This document shows positions 15,286 to 22,592 of a stretch of DNA of 23,881 nt, one piece after another. The notes below the pieces were generated by a model that was not told the origin of the DNA, ran no database searches, and saw nothing but the letters and a program-made list of their open reading frames with translations. Each line of letters starts with the position of its first letter. Positions within the stretch are counted from its first letter, which is position 1. Origin of the DNA: an uncultured Saprospiraceae bacterium (GTDB lineage: Bacteria > Bacteroidota > Bacteroidia > Chitinophagales > Saprospiraceae); NCBI GenBank assembly GCA_937967535.1, contig CALCMV010000136.1, positions 1 through 23,881 on the forward strand, read 5' to 3'. The position numbers and the translations under genes were made by a program.

Positions 15286-16782
15286 TTAATCAAAAATCAG
15301 CATTTTACGTTGCACCCATACCCCCTCTACCTGAATAGCTAACCAATACAAACCCGTACTAAGCGATGTGGTTTGAATGTCTTGTAAAAAATTGCCTTGC
15401 GCTTTTCCTCTAAATAATGTACTCACTTTTCGTCCCTTTGCATCTATCAGATAAATTTGCAGTTCCACAGGCTCGTCCAAATCAACTTCGAGTCGTGCTG
15501 TTTTTCCCGCAGATACAATATTCGGGTACAAGACCAAATCGTTAACAACCTCCACACCCTGAACATCCGTAAACATGCCCTCGCCTGTCATAAACGACGA
15601 AGTTGTAAACTCTCCTTCACACGGATAAGTCGTATTAAAAGGTCGCACCCGCCAGTGATAATTTATATTTTCATCCAAGCCATAAACCGTTGTAGATGTA
15701 CCCGATACAATGCCCTCTCGCACCCGAAAAGAAGGAGAAAAATTGGACAGACGACTGATTTCAAAATAATAGCGATTCGCATTTTCAACAGGCATCCATT
15801 CCAATGTCGGGGCTTCCACAACTGTCTCGTTTTCAGTAGGTTCGAGTATTATTGCCGATGCTGTTACCGGTGTATCAATGACTATTTGATTGGTCAGCAA
15901 ATCTTGTCGGTTATTGACCAGATTTGCACGCACCGCAGCCTGTTGTTCCGGCGAAAAATATGAATTACAAATATCTCGCGCATAGCTCATATAATTCCCC
16001 CCATCTGCCCGAAAAAATATACTATCCGGGTCTTTTAGCAATTGTACGCTAAAGCCATCTTCGCTACAATCAAAGCCTCCTTCGCTCAAATAATCGGGCG
16101 GTGTATCGCAAAAACCATCGGCAGCCACCGTACAATTTGAGCCATCTACACGCTCTACGGGGCGCGGACTAAACCAACCGCTGACCGTCTCCGGCGTTGG
16201 TTCATTAGGATTATAAACAATGCTTTCCCAACCCAAAAACGTGTGCATCAGCGAAAAATAATGCCCCAATTCATGCGTCCATATATGCCCCATTGGTGTG
16301 TTCATACTTCCCATCGTCATTGCCACTGCATCCGATACAAAATTATAATATCCGCCAGCCCCTACTGCTGCCCCTTGCACGATGAAAGAATTGAGCGTAC
16401 CGGGTCGTTTATTGAGTTCCATCATCAGGGTTCCTGCCTCAAAAGTTTCGTGTGCATACCAAGCCGAGTTGTTGATATAATTCAAATCGCCCTCTATATA
16501 AAAACGAATGCCGAGGGGTTCAAAATCCTCATTCAGTTGGCAAAAATTTCTGAAAATATCTTCTATCGGATAATAGCCCGTTCCCGCATCTGTACCCGTA
16601 ATATGCACAGTGACAGGCACATACAGCGTAGTGTCACCGGCTTTTGCATAGGTATCGGGATTGGCTTGATAATTTTTCAGCCACTCCGATTTGATGGGTG
16701 GCGTGCCGCAAGTTTGGGTCTGTTGTGCCTTCAAGTTTAAGGTAAATATCAAGGCAATGAAAATCAAAACACAGTTTTTCAT
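15286..16782 (-). CDS. secreted M43-like metalloprotease with T9SS sorting domain
   Basis: 498 residues. Signal peptide MKNCVLIFIALIFTLNLKAQ. The zinc motif HELGHYFSLMH (170-180) is HExxHxxxxxH of the metzincin type, and a downstream NYMSYARDICNSYFS supplies the Met-turn. Together they fit family M43 (cytophagalysin/pappalysin-like). Cysteines around CDTPPDYL fit the same family. A fibronectin-III-like region (about 310-400, ending HWRVRPFNTTYPC) comes next, then a C-terminal domain of about 80 residues starting LYPNIVSAGKTARLEVDL and ending YWLAIQVEGVWVQRKMLIF, typical of type-A type IX secretion sorting domains. It should be exported across the outer membrane and released or surface-anchored, to degrade proteins. 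Monocistronic. No recognisable -7 box was found. Confidence 0.9.
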   Translation of the reverse strand: MKNCVLIFIALIFTLNLKAQQTQTCGTPPIKSEWLKNYQANPDTYAKAGDTTLYVPVTVHITGTDAGTGYYPIEDIFRNFCQLNEDFEPLGIRFYIEGDLNYINNSAWYAHETFEAGTLMMELNKRPGTLNSFIVQGAAVGAGGYYNFVSDAVAMTMGSMNTPMGHIWTHELGHYFSLMHTFLGWESIVYNPNEPTPETVSGWFSPRPVERVDGSNCTVAADGFCDTPPDYLSEGGFDCSEDGFSVQLLKDPDSIFFRADGGNYMSYARDICNSYFSPEQQAAVRANLVNNRQDLLTNQIVIDTPVTASAIILEPTENETVVEAPTLEWMPVENANRYYFEISRLSNFSPSFRVREGIVSGTSTTVYGLDENINYHWRVRPFNTTYPCEGEFTTSSFMTGEGMFTDVQGVEVVNDLVLYPNIVSAGKTARLEVDLDEPVELQIYLIDAKGRKVSTLFRGKAQGNFLQDIQTTSLSTGLYWLAIQVEGVWVQRKMLIFD

Positions 16783-16845
16783 AATAATTGAGTTTAGTAT
16801 TTTTTATCATTCAAAATTGACGCTTGTCCTTCAATTTAAATTATC

Positions 16846-17100
16846 AATTGAGTGTGACACGCATAAGTGGATTCGTAATATTAGGCGCATAGCGTCGGAA
16901 CACTTTGTAACCAACGATTAGCCCCACAACTTCCTAAGCCGCATAGCGGCGACACTATTAAAACCAACGTGTTAAGGGGGACGACGCTACGCGCCTTTTT
17001 CGGGTAGTTAGACATTAGGTGTTACAAATGGTATCGACGCTATGCGCCTAAAAAGTACACTCTAACATTAAACTTCCACAAATGTGTGTTACACTCAATT
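16846..17100. mobile_element. Composite inverted element K (GGCGCATAGCGTC units)
   Basis: The outer arms AATTGAGTGTGACACGCAT (16846-16864) and the complement of 17082-17100 agree at 17 of 19 positions. Inside, TAGGCGCATAGCGTCG (16882-16897) has a perfect inverse at 17035-17050. Two direct units, 16882-16920 and 16935-16974, share TA(G/A)G/CCGCATAGCG and AACCAACG. Two further units are inverted (about 16980-16997 and 17016-17050). GCCGCATAGCGGC is itself a hairpin. No ORF is supported. It fills most of the space upstream of the protease. Confidence 0.7.
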
Positions 17101-17349
17101 TAAATTCATTTTATAAAAACGGCTTTTTCCTTAGCCTTGTTCTCATAAAACGTATTTTCTTCCCCCAAAATCTTCCAAAATCGAGGGGATTGGTTCTGAA
17201 TTTCGCGCAAATTTTATCTCAAAAAAGTGAAGAATTTACTGGACGATGTACTTGTATAATTTTATCGAATTGCTTATCAGTTAATTAGTTTTTTATGAAA
17301 AAACCTTTAAAATAAATGTTTGCTTCTTAAAACTCTTTAAAATAAATCT
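17101..17349. other. Gene-free AT-rich stretch
   Basis: This part of the 635-base gap between the protease and the DUF697 gene has no supported ORF. It contains ATTGCTTATCAGTTAATTAG at about 17261-17280, similar to the core of element H copy 1 (ATTGATTATCAGTTATTTAG), so part of it may be a decayed H-like repeat. Confidence 0.4.
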
Positions 17350-17357
17350 TATATTTG
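17350..17357 (+). promoter_or_regulatory. Bacteroidota -7 box (TATATTTG) for the DUF697 gene
   Basis: TATATTTG matches TAnnTTTG, 60 bases before the start codon. A TTTG at 17319-17322 is the only -33-like motif, but its 27-base spacing is longer than usual. Confidence 0.5.
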
Positions 17358-17417
17358 TAATTCTAAAATTCCACAAATTTACACTATTTATTTTCATTAA
17401 CAATAAAAACAATTCAT

Positions 17418-18023
17418 ATGACCAAAGAAGATCAAGTCGATAAAATTATCCAAAATCATATTTTGTACTCTATGGGGTTAGGCATTGTACCGCTTCCTTT
17501 TTTGGATATTGTCGGAGTTGCAGCAATTCAATTTGATATGGTTTGTCAAATAGGCAATGCTTACGACAAAAAAATATCTGACATTGTTGGTAAATCATTA
17601 GTTGCCTCGCTCACAAGCAGTTCGTTGGCGCGTATTGGTGCTTCTCTCATCAAATTAATACCGGGAATCGGAAGCATTATCGGCAGCGTGTCTATGTCAA
17701 TTATGTCAGGGGCTTCCACTTACGCATTAGGACAAGTGTGTAAAAAATTCTTATCGGAAGGTATTGATTTAGAAGATATTGACGAAGACCTCGCCAAAAC
17801 CATTTACGAAGAAGAACTCGAGAAAGGCAAACAAGTCGCTTCTGACCTCAAACAAAAATCCGAAAAACAAAAAGATGCTACACCTTTTGGCAACTCTGCT
17901 CCGGCGGAAGAGCAAGAAGACATCTACACTCAATTGCTCAAACTTGGCGAGTTGAAAGAAAAAGGTGTTATCACCGAAGAAGAATTTCAAAAAATGAAAA
18001 AAGCACTCGTTGATAAATTTTGA
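17418..18023 (+). CDS. DUF697-type membrane-associated protein with C-terminal SHOCT domain
   Basis: 201 residues. The N-terminal half has long hydrophobic, glycine-rich stretches (about 15-45, SMGLGIVPLPFLDIVGVAAI, and about 71-105, around IKLIPGIGSIIGSVSMSIMS) of the DUF697/YcjF-like kind, otherwise often fused to GTPase domains. An acidic linker follows. The last 30 or so residues, LLKLGELKEKGVITEEEFQK, then MKKALVDKF, form a SHOCT domain, a short helical module thought to mediate oligomerisation. No GTPase domain is present. Role unknown; membrane attachment is likely. It is monocistronic, with its own -7 box, and is followed by a word array. Confidence 0.75.
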   Translation: MTKEDQVDKIIQNHILYSMGLGIVPLPFLDIVGVAAIQFDMVCQIGNAYDKKISDIVGKSLVASLTSSSLARIGASLIKLIPGIGSIIGSVSMSIMSGASTYALGQVCKKFLSEGIDLEDIDEDLAKTIYEEELEKGKQVASDLKQKSEKQKDATPFGNSAPAEEQEDIYTQLLKLGELKEKGVITEEEFQKMKKALVDKF

Positions 18024-18340
18024 GTTTAGTTTGTAGTTTGTAGTTCATGGTTGATAGTTCATAGTTTGTAGTTATAATAATTTAATAAGCAATTTCAATA
18101 TATTCGCCAAATTAGATATTAGGTGTTTTTAATTTAAAATTATAATTTGTATTAATCTGAAATTTAAGTATTTACAAAAAATAAAAATAAATAAATTACT
18201 CGCGTTTGATTTGTAATTTTTAATTTGGCGAACACATTACAATTTTTAACGCATTAAAAACTAAGAACATCAACTATGAACTACAAACTACAAACCATGA
18301 ACTATGAACTATGAACCATGAACTACCAACTATGAACTCA
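18024..18340. repeat. GAACTATGAACTAC inverted word array (interrupted by element D copy 2)
   Basis: The left half (about 18024-18075) is built of GTAGTTTGTAGTTCATGG words. The right half (about 18269-18340) has the reverse words ACTATGAACTACAAAC. Element D copy 2 (18096-18239) lies between. The right half runs into the next gene and provides both of its candidate in-frame ATGs. A one-sided array of the same words is at 22083-22150. Confidence 0.75.
18096..18239. mobile_element. MITE-like element D, copy 2
   Basis: 144 bases. The ends are CAATATATTCGCCAAATTA and (complement of the right end) TAATGTGTTCGCCAAATTA. The core is alignable with copy 1 (TATAATTTGTATT near the left end, TTTGTAATTTTTAATTTGGCG at the right, the latter 21 bases apart from its first T). 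CAATTT borders both sides (18090-18095 and 18240-18245), consistent with a 6-bp target duplication. It carries no gene. Confidence 0.72.
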
Positions 18341-19591
18341 TTCATAAAACCCGCTATTTCGATTCGCGTCAGTGAGTTAGAACGGCTATTGGACGAACAA
18401 ATCCCGGAAACACTCTACGATAGCGAGACTGCCGCCGAGTCGCTACCCATCGAAGTACAAGCTACCAAACTTGGTGCGCCCAAACTTGCGGCAGAAGGCA
18501 ATACGATTCATTATCGCATCCCGATTGGTATTCGGGTCAGGAAAGATATTGGCGTATCGGTAGCTACTGCCGACTGCGAAATGATGATGGGGCTGAAGAC
18601 CGAATTTCTTATTTCATCTGATTGGTCATTGCGTACCAAAACCGAAATTATACAATATAGTTGGATAAAAAAGCCAACACTCAAAGTCGGTTTTGTGACT
18701 GTTCCCGTTGAGACTATTTTGTTGAATACGGTACATTCAAAAAAACAATTAATTTGTGATTCTATTGATGAGCAAATTATGCAAAACGTTAATTTGCAGG
18801 AGATTATCGCTCCTATTAATGATTTGCCCAATCCTGTCGAAGCTCCTTTTGTTGGTAAAATTTGGTGGTCTTCCACGCCCGTCAAGACCTATCTCGACCC
18901 TTTGTATGTCAAAGACCAAGCACTCGAAATCACGACGGGTTTGAAATCAAATCTTGCGGTCAGCATCGGAGAGGCATTGCCCGTAAAGCCACTCGAAATT
19001 AGCTCTCCTGAATTTGCCCAATCCCTGCGCTCACCAAGTACGCTGCTGCTTGATGCACAAATCGCACTAAAAACCCTCGAAAAAATCGCCAATGAACAAT
19101 TCGCCGGAAAACCATTCCCTATCGAACAATTTAAGCTGACTCCCAAGAATATAAAAATCAGCAGTGAAGACAAAAAACTCATCGTAAAAGCCACGCTGTC
19201 CGGTGGTTTCAAGGGCAACGTGACCATCAAAGCCCAACCGTTTTATGATAAATCCGAAAAAAGCATCCTGTTCAAAGATATAGAATTAGACCTCGAAGGA
19301 AAAGACATCAAAAGCAAAGGTATTGCCCTCGTCGCCACCAAAACCGTTCTCGAACAACTCAACCAACACCTCAAAATCCCCTTTAAACCCCTTGCGAAAA
19401 GCATCAATGCACAAATCAACCAATACGAAATCCAATCCGGTACTTTCCTAAAATCGTATATCACTGATTATCAAATAGAAAACCTTGAACTTACGCCACA
19501 ATTTTTAAAAGGAAAAATCCACCTTGAAGCCATTCTTTCTTTCAAAATTGAAAAAATTCTTGTTGAAAGTCCTAGCAAAAATACGGTCTAA
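18332..19591 (+). CDS. DUF4403-like protein
   Basis: 419 residues from the ATG at 18332. An in-frame ATG at 18311 adds MNHELPT, but both lie in the ATGAACTA word array, so the start is uncertain and the native N-terminus may be lost. Features suggesting DUF4403 are the opening SIRVSELERLLDEQIPETLY, repeated beta-strand segments, a central TYLDPLYVKDQALEITTGLK, and a late IKSKGIALVATKTVLEQLN. DUF4403 proteins are large beta-rich, lipid-binding-tubule-like proteins, usually exported. Here no signal peptide is visible with either start, which is odd and could reflect erosion by the array. Function unknown. It is followed after 69 bases by moaC, with no evident link to cofactor synthesis. Confidence 0.65.
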   Translation: MNSFIKPAISIRVSELERLLDEQIPETLYDSETAAESLPIEVQATKLGAPKLAAEGNTIHYRIPIGIRVRKDIGVSVATADCEMMMGLKTEFLISSDWSLRTKTEIIQYSWIKKPTLKVGFVTVPVETILLNTVHSKKQLICDSIDEQIMQNVNLQEIIAPINDLPNPVEAPFVGKIWWSSTPVKTYLDPLYVKDQALEITTGLKSNLAVSIGEALPVKPLEISSPEFAQSLRSPSTLLLDAQIALKTLEKIANEQFAGKPFPIEQFKLTPKNIKISSEDKKLIVKATLSGGFKGNVTIKAQPFYDKSEKSILFKDIELDLEGKDIKSKGIALVATKTVLEQLNQHLKIPFKPLAKSINAQINQYEIQSGTFLKSYITDYQIENLELTPQFLKGKIHLEAILSFKIEKILVESPSKNTV

Positions 19592-19647
19592 ACTACTCTT
19601 GATTTTTGTGTTTTGGAATTTGCTTGGAATTTGAAAGCATTTCTTTC

Positions 19648-19655
19648 TATCTTTA
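19648..19655 (+). promoter_or_regulatory. Possible -7 box (TATCTTTA) for the moaC-mobA-moaE cluster
   Basis: TATCTTTA differs from TAnnTTTG at the last base. A TTG at 19624-19626 lies 21 bases before it, close to the usual -33 spacing. The start codon would be only 5 bases past the box, giving a near-leaderless transcript, so the call is weak. Confidence 0.3.
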
Positions 19656-19660
19656 TGTGA

Positions 19661-20140
19661 ATGAAAAAGCAATTCACACATATCAATGCACAAGGCAATC
19701 CTTCGATGGTCAATGTGGGCAAAAAAACACCCACGCATCGCACCGCCCGAGCGCAAAGCATCGTAGAAGTAGACGATGCAATTATGGATTTGTTGGAAAA
19801 TGACGAAATACATACCAAAAAAGGTCCGGTATTTCAGACGGCAATTATCGCAGGTATCATGGCAGCCAAAAAGACGGGCGAACTTATCCCACTTTGTCAT
19901 CCGATTGGTATGGACAATTGCGCGATTGATATTCATATAAATGATAAAAAACAAATCGTTATCAACTGTACAGCAAGCGTTTTTGCCAAGACAGGCATCG
20001 AAATGGAAGCCCTCACAGGCGCAAGCCTCGCCGCACTCACGATATACGATATGTGCAAAGCATTTTCGCACAATATCACCATCAAAGCAACCAAACTCAT
20101 GGAAAAAACAGGTGGTAAAAAAGATTTTAAACGCACGTAA
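19661..20140 (+). CDS. moaC: cyclic pyranopterin monophosphate synthase MoaC
   Basis: 159 residues, the usual MoaC length. SMVNVGKK, then the THRTARA element near residues 25-31, LCHPIGMDNC (78-87) and EMEALTGASLAALTIYDMCK (114-133) are diagnostic. It converts 3',8-cyclo-7,8-dihydro-GTP, made by MoaA, to cyclic pyranopterin monophosphate, the first stable intermediate of molybdenum cofactor. The TAA stop belongs to a REP-like hairpin (GTAA at 20137-20140), so the last few residues (KDFKRT) may be native but the stop is borrowed. It is followed by mobA-like and moaE genes in the same direction. MoaA, MoaD and MoeA are not in the window. Confidence 0.96.
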   Translation: MKKQFTHINAQGNPSMVNVGKKTPTHRTARAQSIVEVDDAIMDLLENDEIHTKKGPVFQTAIIAGIMAAKKTGELIPLCHPIGMDNCAIDIHINDKKQIVINCTASVFAKTGIEMEALTGASLAALTIYDMCKAFSHNITIKATKLMEKTGGKKDFKRT

Positions 20141-20204
20141 CACGGACATTCTTGTCCGTTTTCTACAATGATATACTCCTTCGGACAAGAATGTTCGAGT
20201 TACG
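20136..20204. repeat. REP-like inverted pair (copy 2), overlaps the moaC stop
   Basis: The 23-base arms 20136-20158 and 20182-20204 are reverse complements with two mismatches. Each arm contains a small perfect hairpin, for example CGGACA-TTCT-TGTCCG, preceded by CGTAA. The left GTAA supplies the moaC stop codon. The right arm ends three bases before the mobA start. It could act as an RNA stabiliser or partial terminator inside the operon. Confidence 0.75.
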
Positions 20205-20207
20205 ATT

Positions 20208-21338
20208 ATGGCACATCAAAAGCACACAAAATTAAAGCGTCCCCAACTCGGTTATTTCGGCAGAAATGAATGGGCAATACTCGGTACGACTTGCGGCAAT
20301 ATTCAGCAATTGGCAAATGAAATTATCCAACATTTATCGCCCAAATACCAACTCGCTTACGTAGATGCCGACCATAAAAATCACGACGACAATGGCACGG
20401 ACGACCTGCCCAAAGCCATGATTTATACCGACAAAATCGGCTACCATCGCTTTGATTTTCAGGCGAATATGGAGCAGTATCATTTTCGGATGCACTTCAA
20501 CGAAGCGGATTTGGTTTTGGTGAATGGCAATCATTTCAAAGCCCGTAAACAGTTGGTTTTTATTGACCCGAAAAAAGCGGAATCATTGAGCCGTAAATTG
20601 GACCGACTGACTGACGTACAAGCATTTATACTGAGCGACGACAGAACTGATATTTATGATTTTTTGAAAAAACATTTGCCTGAATACCAACAAATACCCA
20701 CATTCCGCGCCAGCGAAAGCAAAAAAATTATTCATTTTCTACAAGAAGAAATTACGAAAAATATACCTGCAATAAAAGGCTTGGTACTCGCAGGCGGACG
20801 CAGCACCCGCATGGGACAGGACAAGGGCGCAATTGAGTATTTCGGTAAGCCACACCGCGAATATATGCGCGACCTCATCGCGCCATTTTGCAGCCAAACC
20901 TACCTCTCCTGCCGCAGCGAACAAGCTGTCGAATTGGGCAATTTTCCATTGATTCAAGATACATTTTTGGGGCTTGGTCCGCATGGGGCGATATTGTCGG
21001 CTTTTCAGGAAGACCCGGAGGCGGCGTGGTTGGTCATTGCCTGCGATTATCCCTTGATGAACGAGGCAACTATCCGACAATTAGCAGATAATCGGGATGC
21101 TTCCTACGTCGCTACGGCGTTTAATAGTCCGCACAGCGAATTTCCCGAACCTTTGATTACGATTTGGGAACCAAAGAGTTATCCGATATTATTTCAGTTT
21201 TTGGCACAAGGTTATTCCTGTCCGCGCAAAGTGCTGATTAATTCGCGGGTCAACTTGATTGAGCCTGCACAGCCCGAAGTTTTTCAAAATATTAATCACA
21301 AAAAAGAATATGAAGAAATAATGAAAATGCTACCGTAG
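20208..21338 (+). CDS. mobA: MobA-like molybdenum cofactor nucleotidyltransferase with MobB-like N-terminal part
   Basis: 376 residues, about twice a plain MobA. The C-terminal half starts at KGLVLAGGRSTRMGQDKGAI (about 190-209), the nucleotide-binding signature of MobA, and has VIACDYPLMNEATIRQL as the metal-binding DxP-type element and EPLITIWEP near the end. MobA joins GMP or CMP to molybdopterin. The N-terminal 185 or so residues resemble MobB-type P-loop proteins in position and in YVDADHKNH, but the Walker A region reads ILGTTCGNIQQLA, lacking the GK(T/S) lysine. So this half probably no longer binds GTP in the usual way. A similar fused layout occurs in other Bacteroidota (recollection). 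The TAG stop lies in a REP-like hairpin. Confidence 0.82.
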   Translation: MAHQKHTKLKRPQLGYFGRNEWAILGTTCGNIQQLANEIIQHLSPKYQLAYVDADHKNHDDNGTDDLPKAMIYTDKIGYHRFDFQANMEQYHFRMHFNEADLVLVNGNHFKARKQLVFIDPKKAESLSRKLDRLTDVQAFILSDDRTDIYDFLKKHLPEYQQIPTFRASESKKIIHFLQEEITKNIPAIKGLVLAGGRSTRMGQDKGAIEYFGKPHREYMRDLIAPFCSQTYLSCRSEQAVELGNFPLIQDTFLGLGPHGAILSAFQEDPEAAWLVIACDYPLMNEATIRQLADNRDASYVATAFNSPHSEFPEPLITIWEPKSYPILFQFLAQGYSCPRKVLINSRVNLIEPAQPEVFQNINHKKEYEEIMKMLP

Positions 21339-21467
21339 CGCGGTACTTCCAGTCCAGATCCGTAGAACGATGCTTCTATCTCGTTCCTCGCATATTACAA
21401 GCTAAACTAACGCGGAACGAGCTGGAAGCATCGTTCTACGGACGCGAACTGGAAGTATCGCGCTACG
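21334..21467. repeat. Double REP-like inverted array (copy 3), overlaps the mobA stop
   Basis: Each half holds two GTAG-led units: GTAG at 21335-21338 and 21362-21365, and CTAC at 21436-21439 and 21463-21466. The outer arms CGTAGCGCGGTACTTCCAGT and 21448-21467 differ at one position. The inner arms (CCGTAGAACGATGCTTC... against GAAGCATCGTTCTACGG) pair over 17 bases without mismatch. The first GTAG includes the mobA stop codon. The repeat ends 14 bases before the moaE ATG. The pattern is that of BIME-like clusters spread by RAYT transposases, none of which is in the window. Confidence 0.8.
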
Positions 21468-21481
21468 TGTCTTTCAAAATT

Positions 21482-21910
21482 ATGGACGAAGAAAAAATCA
21501 ACATACTATTAAGTGATAAAACCCTGAATATCAATGACTGCATCGAATTTGTCAGCCTGCCAAATTGTGGCGGTCTCAACGTATTTGTCGGCACAGTACG
21601 CGACCATACGCACGGGCGCGAGGTCACACGCCTCGAATTTGAAGCCTATGCACCGATGGCGGTTTCGGAAATGCAAAAATTAGCCGAAACTGCTTGCGAG
21701 CGTTGGGATGTACAACGTATTGCGGTACATCATCGCACGGGCGTATTGGATATTGGCGAAATTCCGGTGGTGATAGCGGTGTCTTGTCCGCATCGAAAAG
21801 CAGCTTTTGAGGCTTGCCAATTTGTGATTGATACCCTCAAACAAACCGTTCCTATCTGGAAAAAAGAAGTGTATGCCGATGGTGAAATTTGGGTAGCTGC
21901 TCATCCTTAG
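21482..21910 (+). CDS. moaE: molybdopterin synthase large subunit MoaE
   Basis: 142 residues from the ATG at 21482. A GTG five codons upstream lies on the last base of the REP-like element and is not favoured. NVFVGTVRDHTHGREVTRLE, then EAYAPMA, VHHRTGVLDIGEIPVVIAV and LKQTVPIWKKE (119-129) are MoaE throughout. K120 and K127 correspond to the active-site lysines of the family. With the small subunit MoaD it moves sulfur onto cPMP to make molybdopterin. MoaD is not seen in the window. It is the last gene of the cluster and is followed directly by repeat B copy 3, whose CCCG hairpin could end transcription. Confidence 0.94.
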   Translation: MDEEKINILLSDKTLNINDCIEFVSLPNCGGLNVFVGTVRDHTHGREVTRLEFEAYAPMAVSEMQKLAETACERWDVQRIAVHHRTGVLDIGEIPVVIAVSCPHRKAAFEACQFVIDTLKQTVPIWKKEVYADGEIWVAAHP

Positions 21911-21911
21911 T

Positions 21912-22022
21912 AAGTTTAAGTTTATCCCGTACAGTTGTCGGGAAAGTTTAAGTTTAAAAAATTCATTTTCAATGAATTATGAAAAATTGAAAGCTGAAAT
22001 TGTCGCGTAGTTCAGTCCAACC
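21912..22022 (-). repeat. Dispersed repeat B, copy 3 (uninterrupted, reverse orientation)
   Basis: The first 45 bases (21912-21956) are an exact reverse complement of 2402-2446, including the hairpin CCCGTACAGTTGTCGGG. They continue as AATTCATTTTCAATGAATT (palindromic), then a diverged GTCGCGTAGTTCAGTCCAACC matching the outer end of copies 1 and 2. This is the fullest copy and defines the family at about 110 bases. It starts one base after the moaE stop. Confidence 0.8.
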
Positions 22023-22082
22023 AATTAAGAATAAATCTTGAAATTGAGAATCATTCAAATAATACGACTTAATAAGTGGTTG

Positions 22083-22150
22083 AACTATGAACTATGAACT
22101 ACAAACTATGAACTACAAACTATGAACTATGAACTATGAACTATGAACTT
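22083..22150. repeat. One-sided GAACTATGAACTAC word array
   Basis: A run of AACTATGAACTACAAACTATG words lies beside the 3' end of the acetyltransferase at 22161. It uses the same words as the array at 18024-18340, but no facing inverted half is seen nearby. No gene. Confidence 0.75.
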
Positions 22151-22160
22151 ACTCGAACCC

Positions 22161-22592
22161 CTACAATTCTTTTTCCATTTTATAATGCTTAATGCCTACT
22201 TCTGTAAAAGCGCGTCCTTTCTTTTTATAATTTAATTTTTGGTAAAACGGAACGGCAGTATCGCGGGCGTGCATGGTCATTTTGGTGAATCCTTTTTCGC
22301 GTGCAATATTTTCACTATCGGCTACCATGAGTTGACCGATGCCTTTTCGCTGACAATCTTCCCGAACTGCTACTTGTCTCATTTTAATTTCGCCATTTTC
22401 CTGCGGAGCAAGAATAAGACAAGCCAGCAAATGGTGCTGCTCATTATAACAGGCGAGGTGCATCATATCGTGTTCAACTGCCAGATATTCGGGCGTAAAT
22501 TCCAAACCAAGCGGCTTTCTGAGTATATCATCCCGCAATTTGACGGTATCATCATAAGCAGGTGTTCCGAAATCTATGAGTAGTGTAAACAT
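22161..22592 (-). CDS. GNAT-family N-acetyltransferase
   Basis: 143 residues, a compact GNAT fold. MRQVAVREDCQRKGIGQLMV (71-90) holds the Q-x-x-G-x-G acetyl-CoA loop (QRKGIG, 81-86). The C-terminal DTAVPFYQKLNYKKKG is the usual motif-B FYxKLGF-like segment, with FTEVGIKHYKMEKEL closing the fold. The opening VKLRDDILRKPLGLEF resembles ElaA-like or YjcF-like proteins, in which the arginine-rich stretch contacts the acceptor. Small-molecule or protein acetylation; target unknown. Monocistronic, with word arrays on both sides. Confidence 0.88.
   Translation of the reverse strand: MFTLLIDFGTPAYDDTVKLRDDILRKPLGLEFTPEYLAVEHDMMHLACYNEQHHLLACLILAPQENGEIKMRQVAVREDCQRKGIGQLMVADSENIAREKGFTKMTMHARDTAVPFYQKLNYKKKGRAFTEVGIKHYKMEKEL

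Noticed and set aside
17082..17288. Possible 68-codon gene
   Set aside because: It begins inside the outer arm of element K, has no recognisable domain and no supporting promoter.
19505..20188. Minus-strand frame of about 227 codons opposite moaC
   Set aside because: It overlaps the highly conserved moaC in antisense, is rich in Cys/Phe/His without any motif, and crosses the REP-like hairpin.
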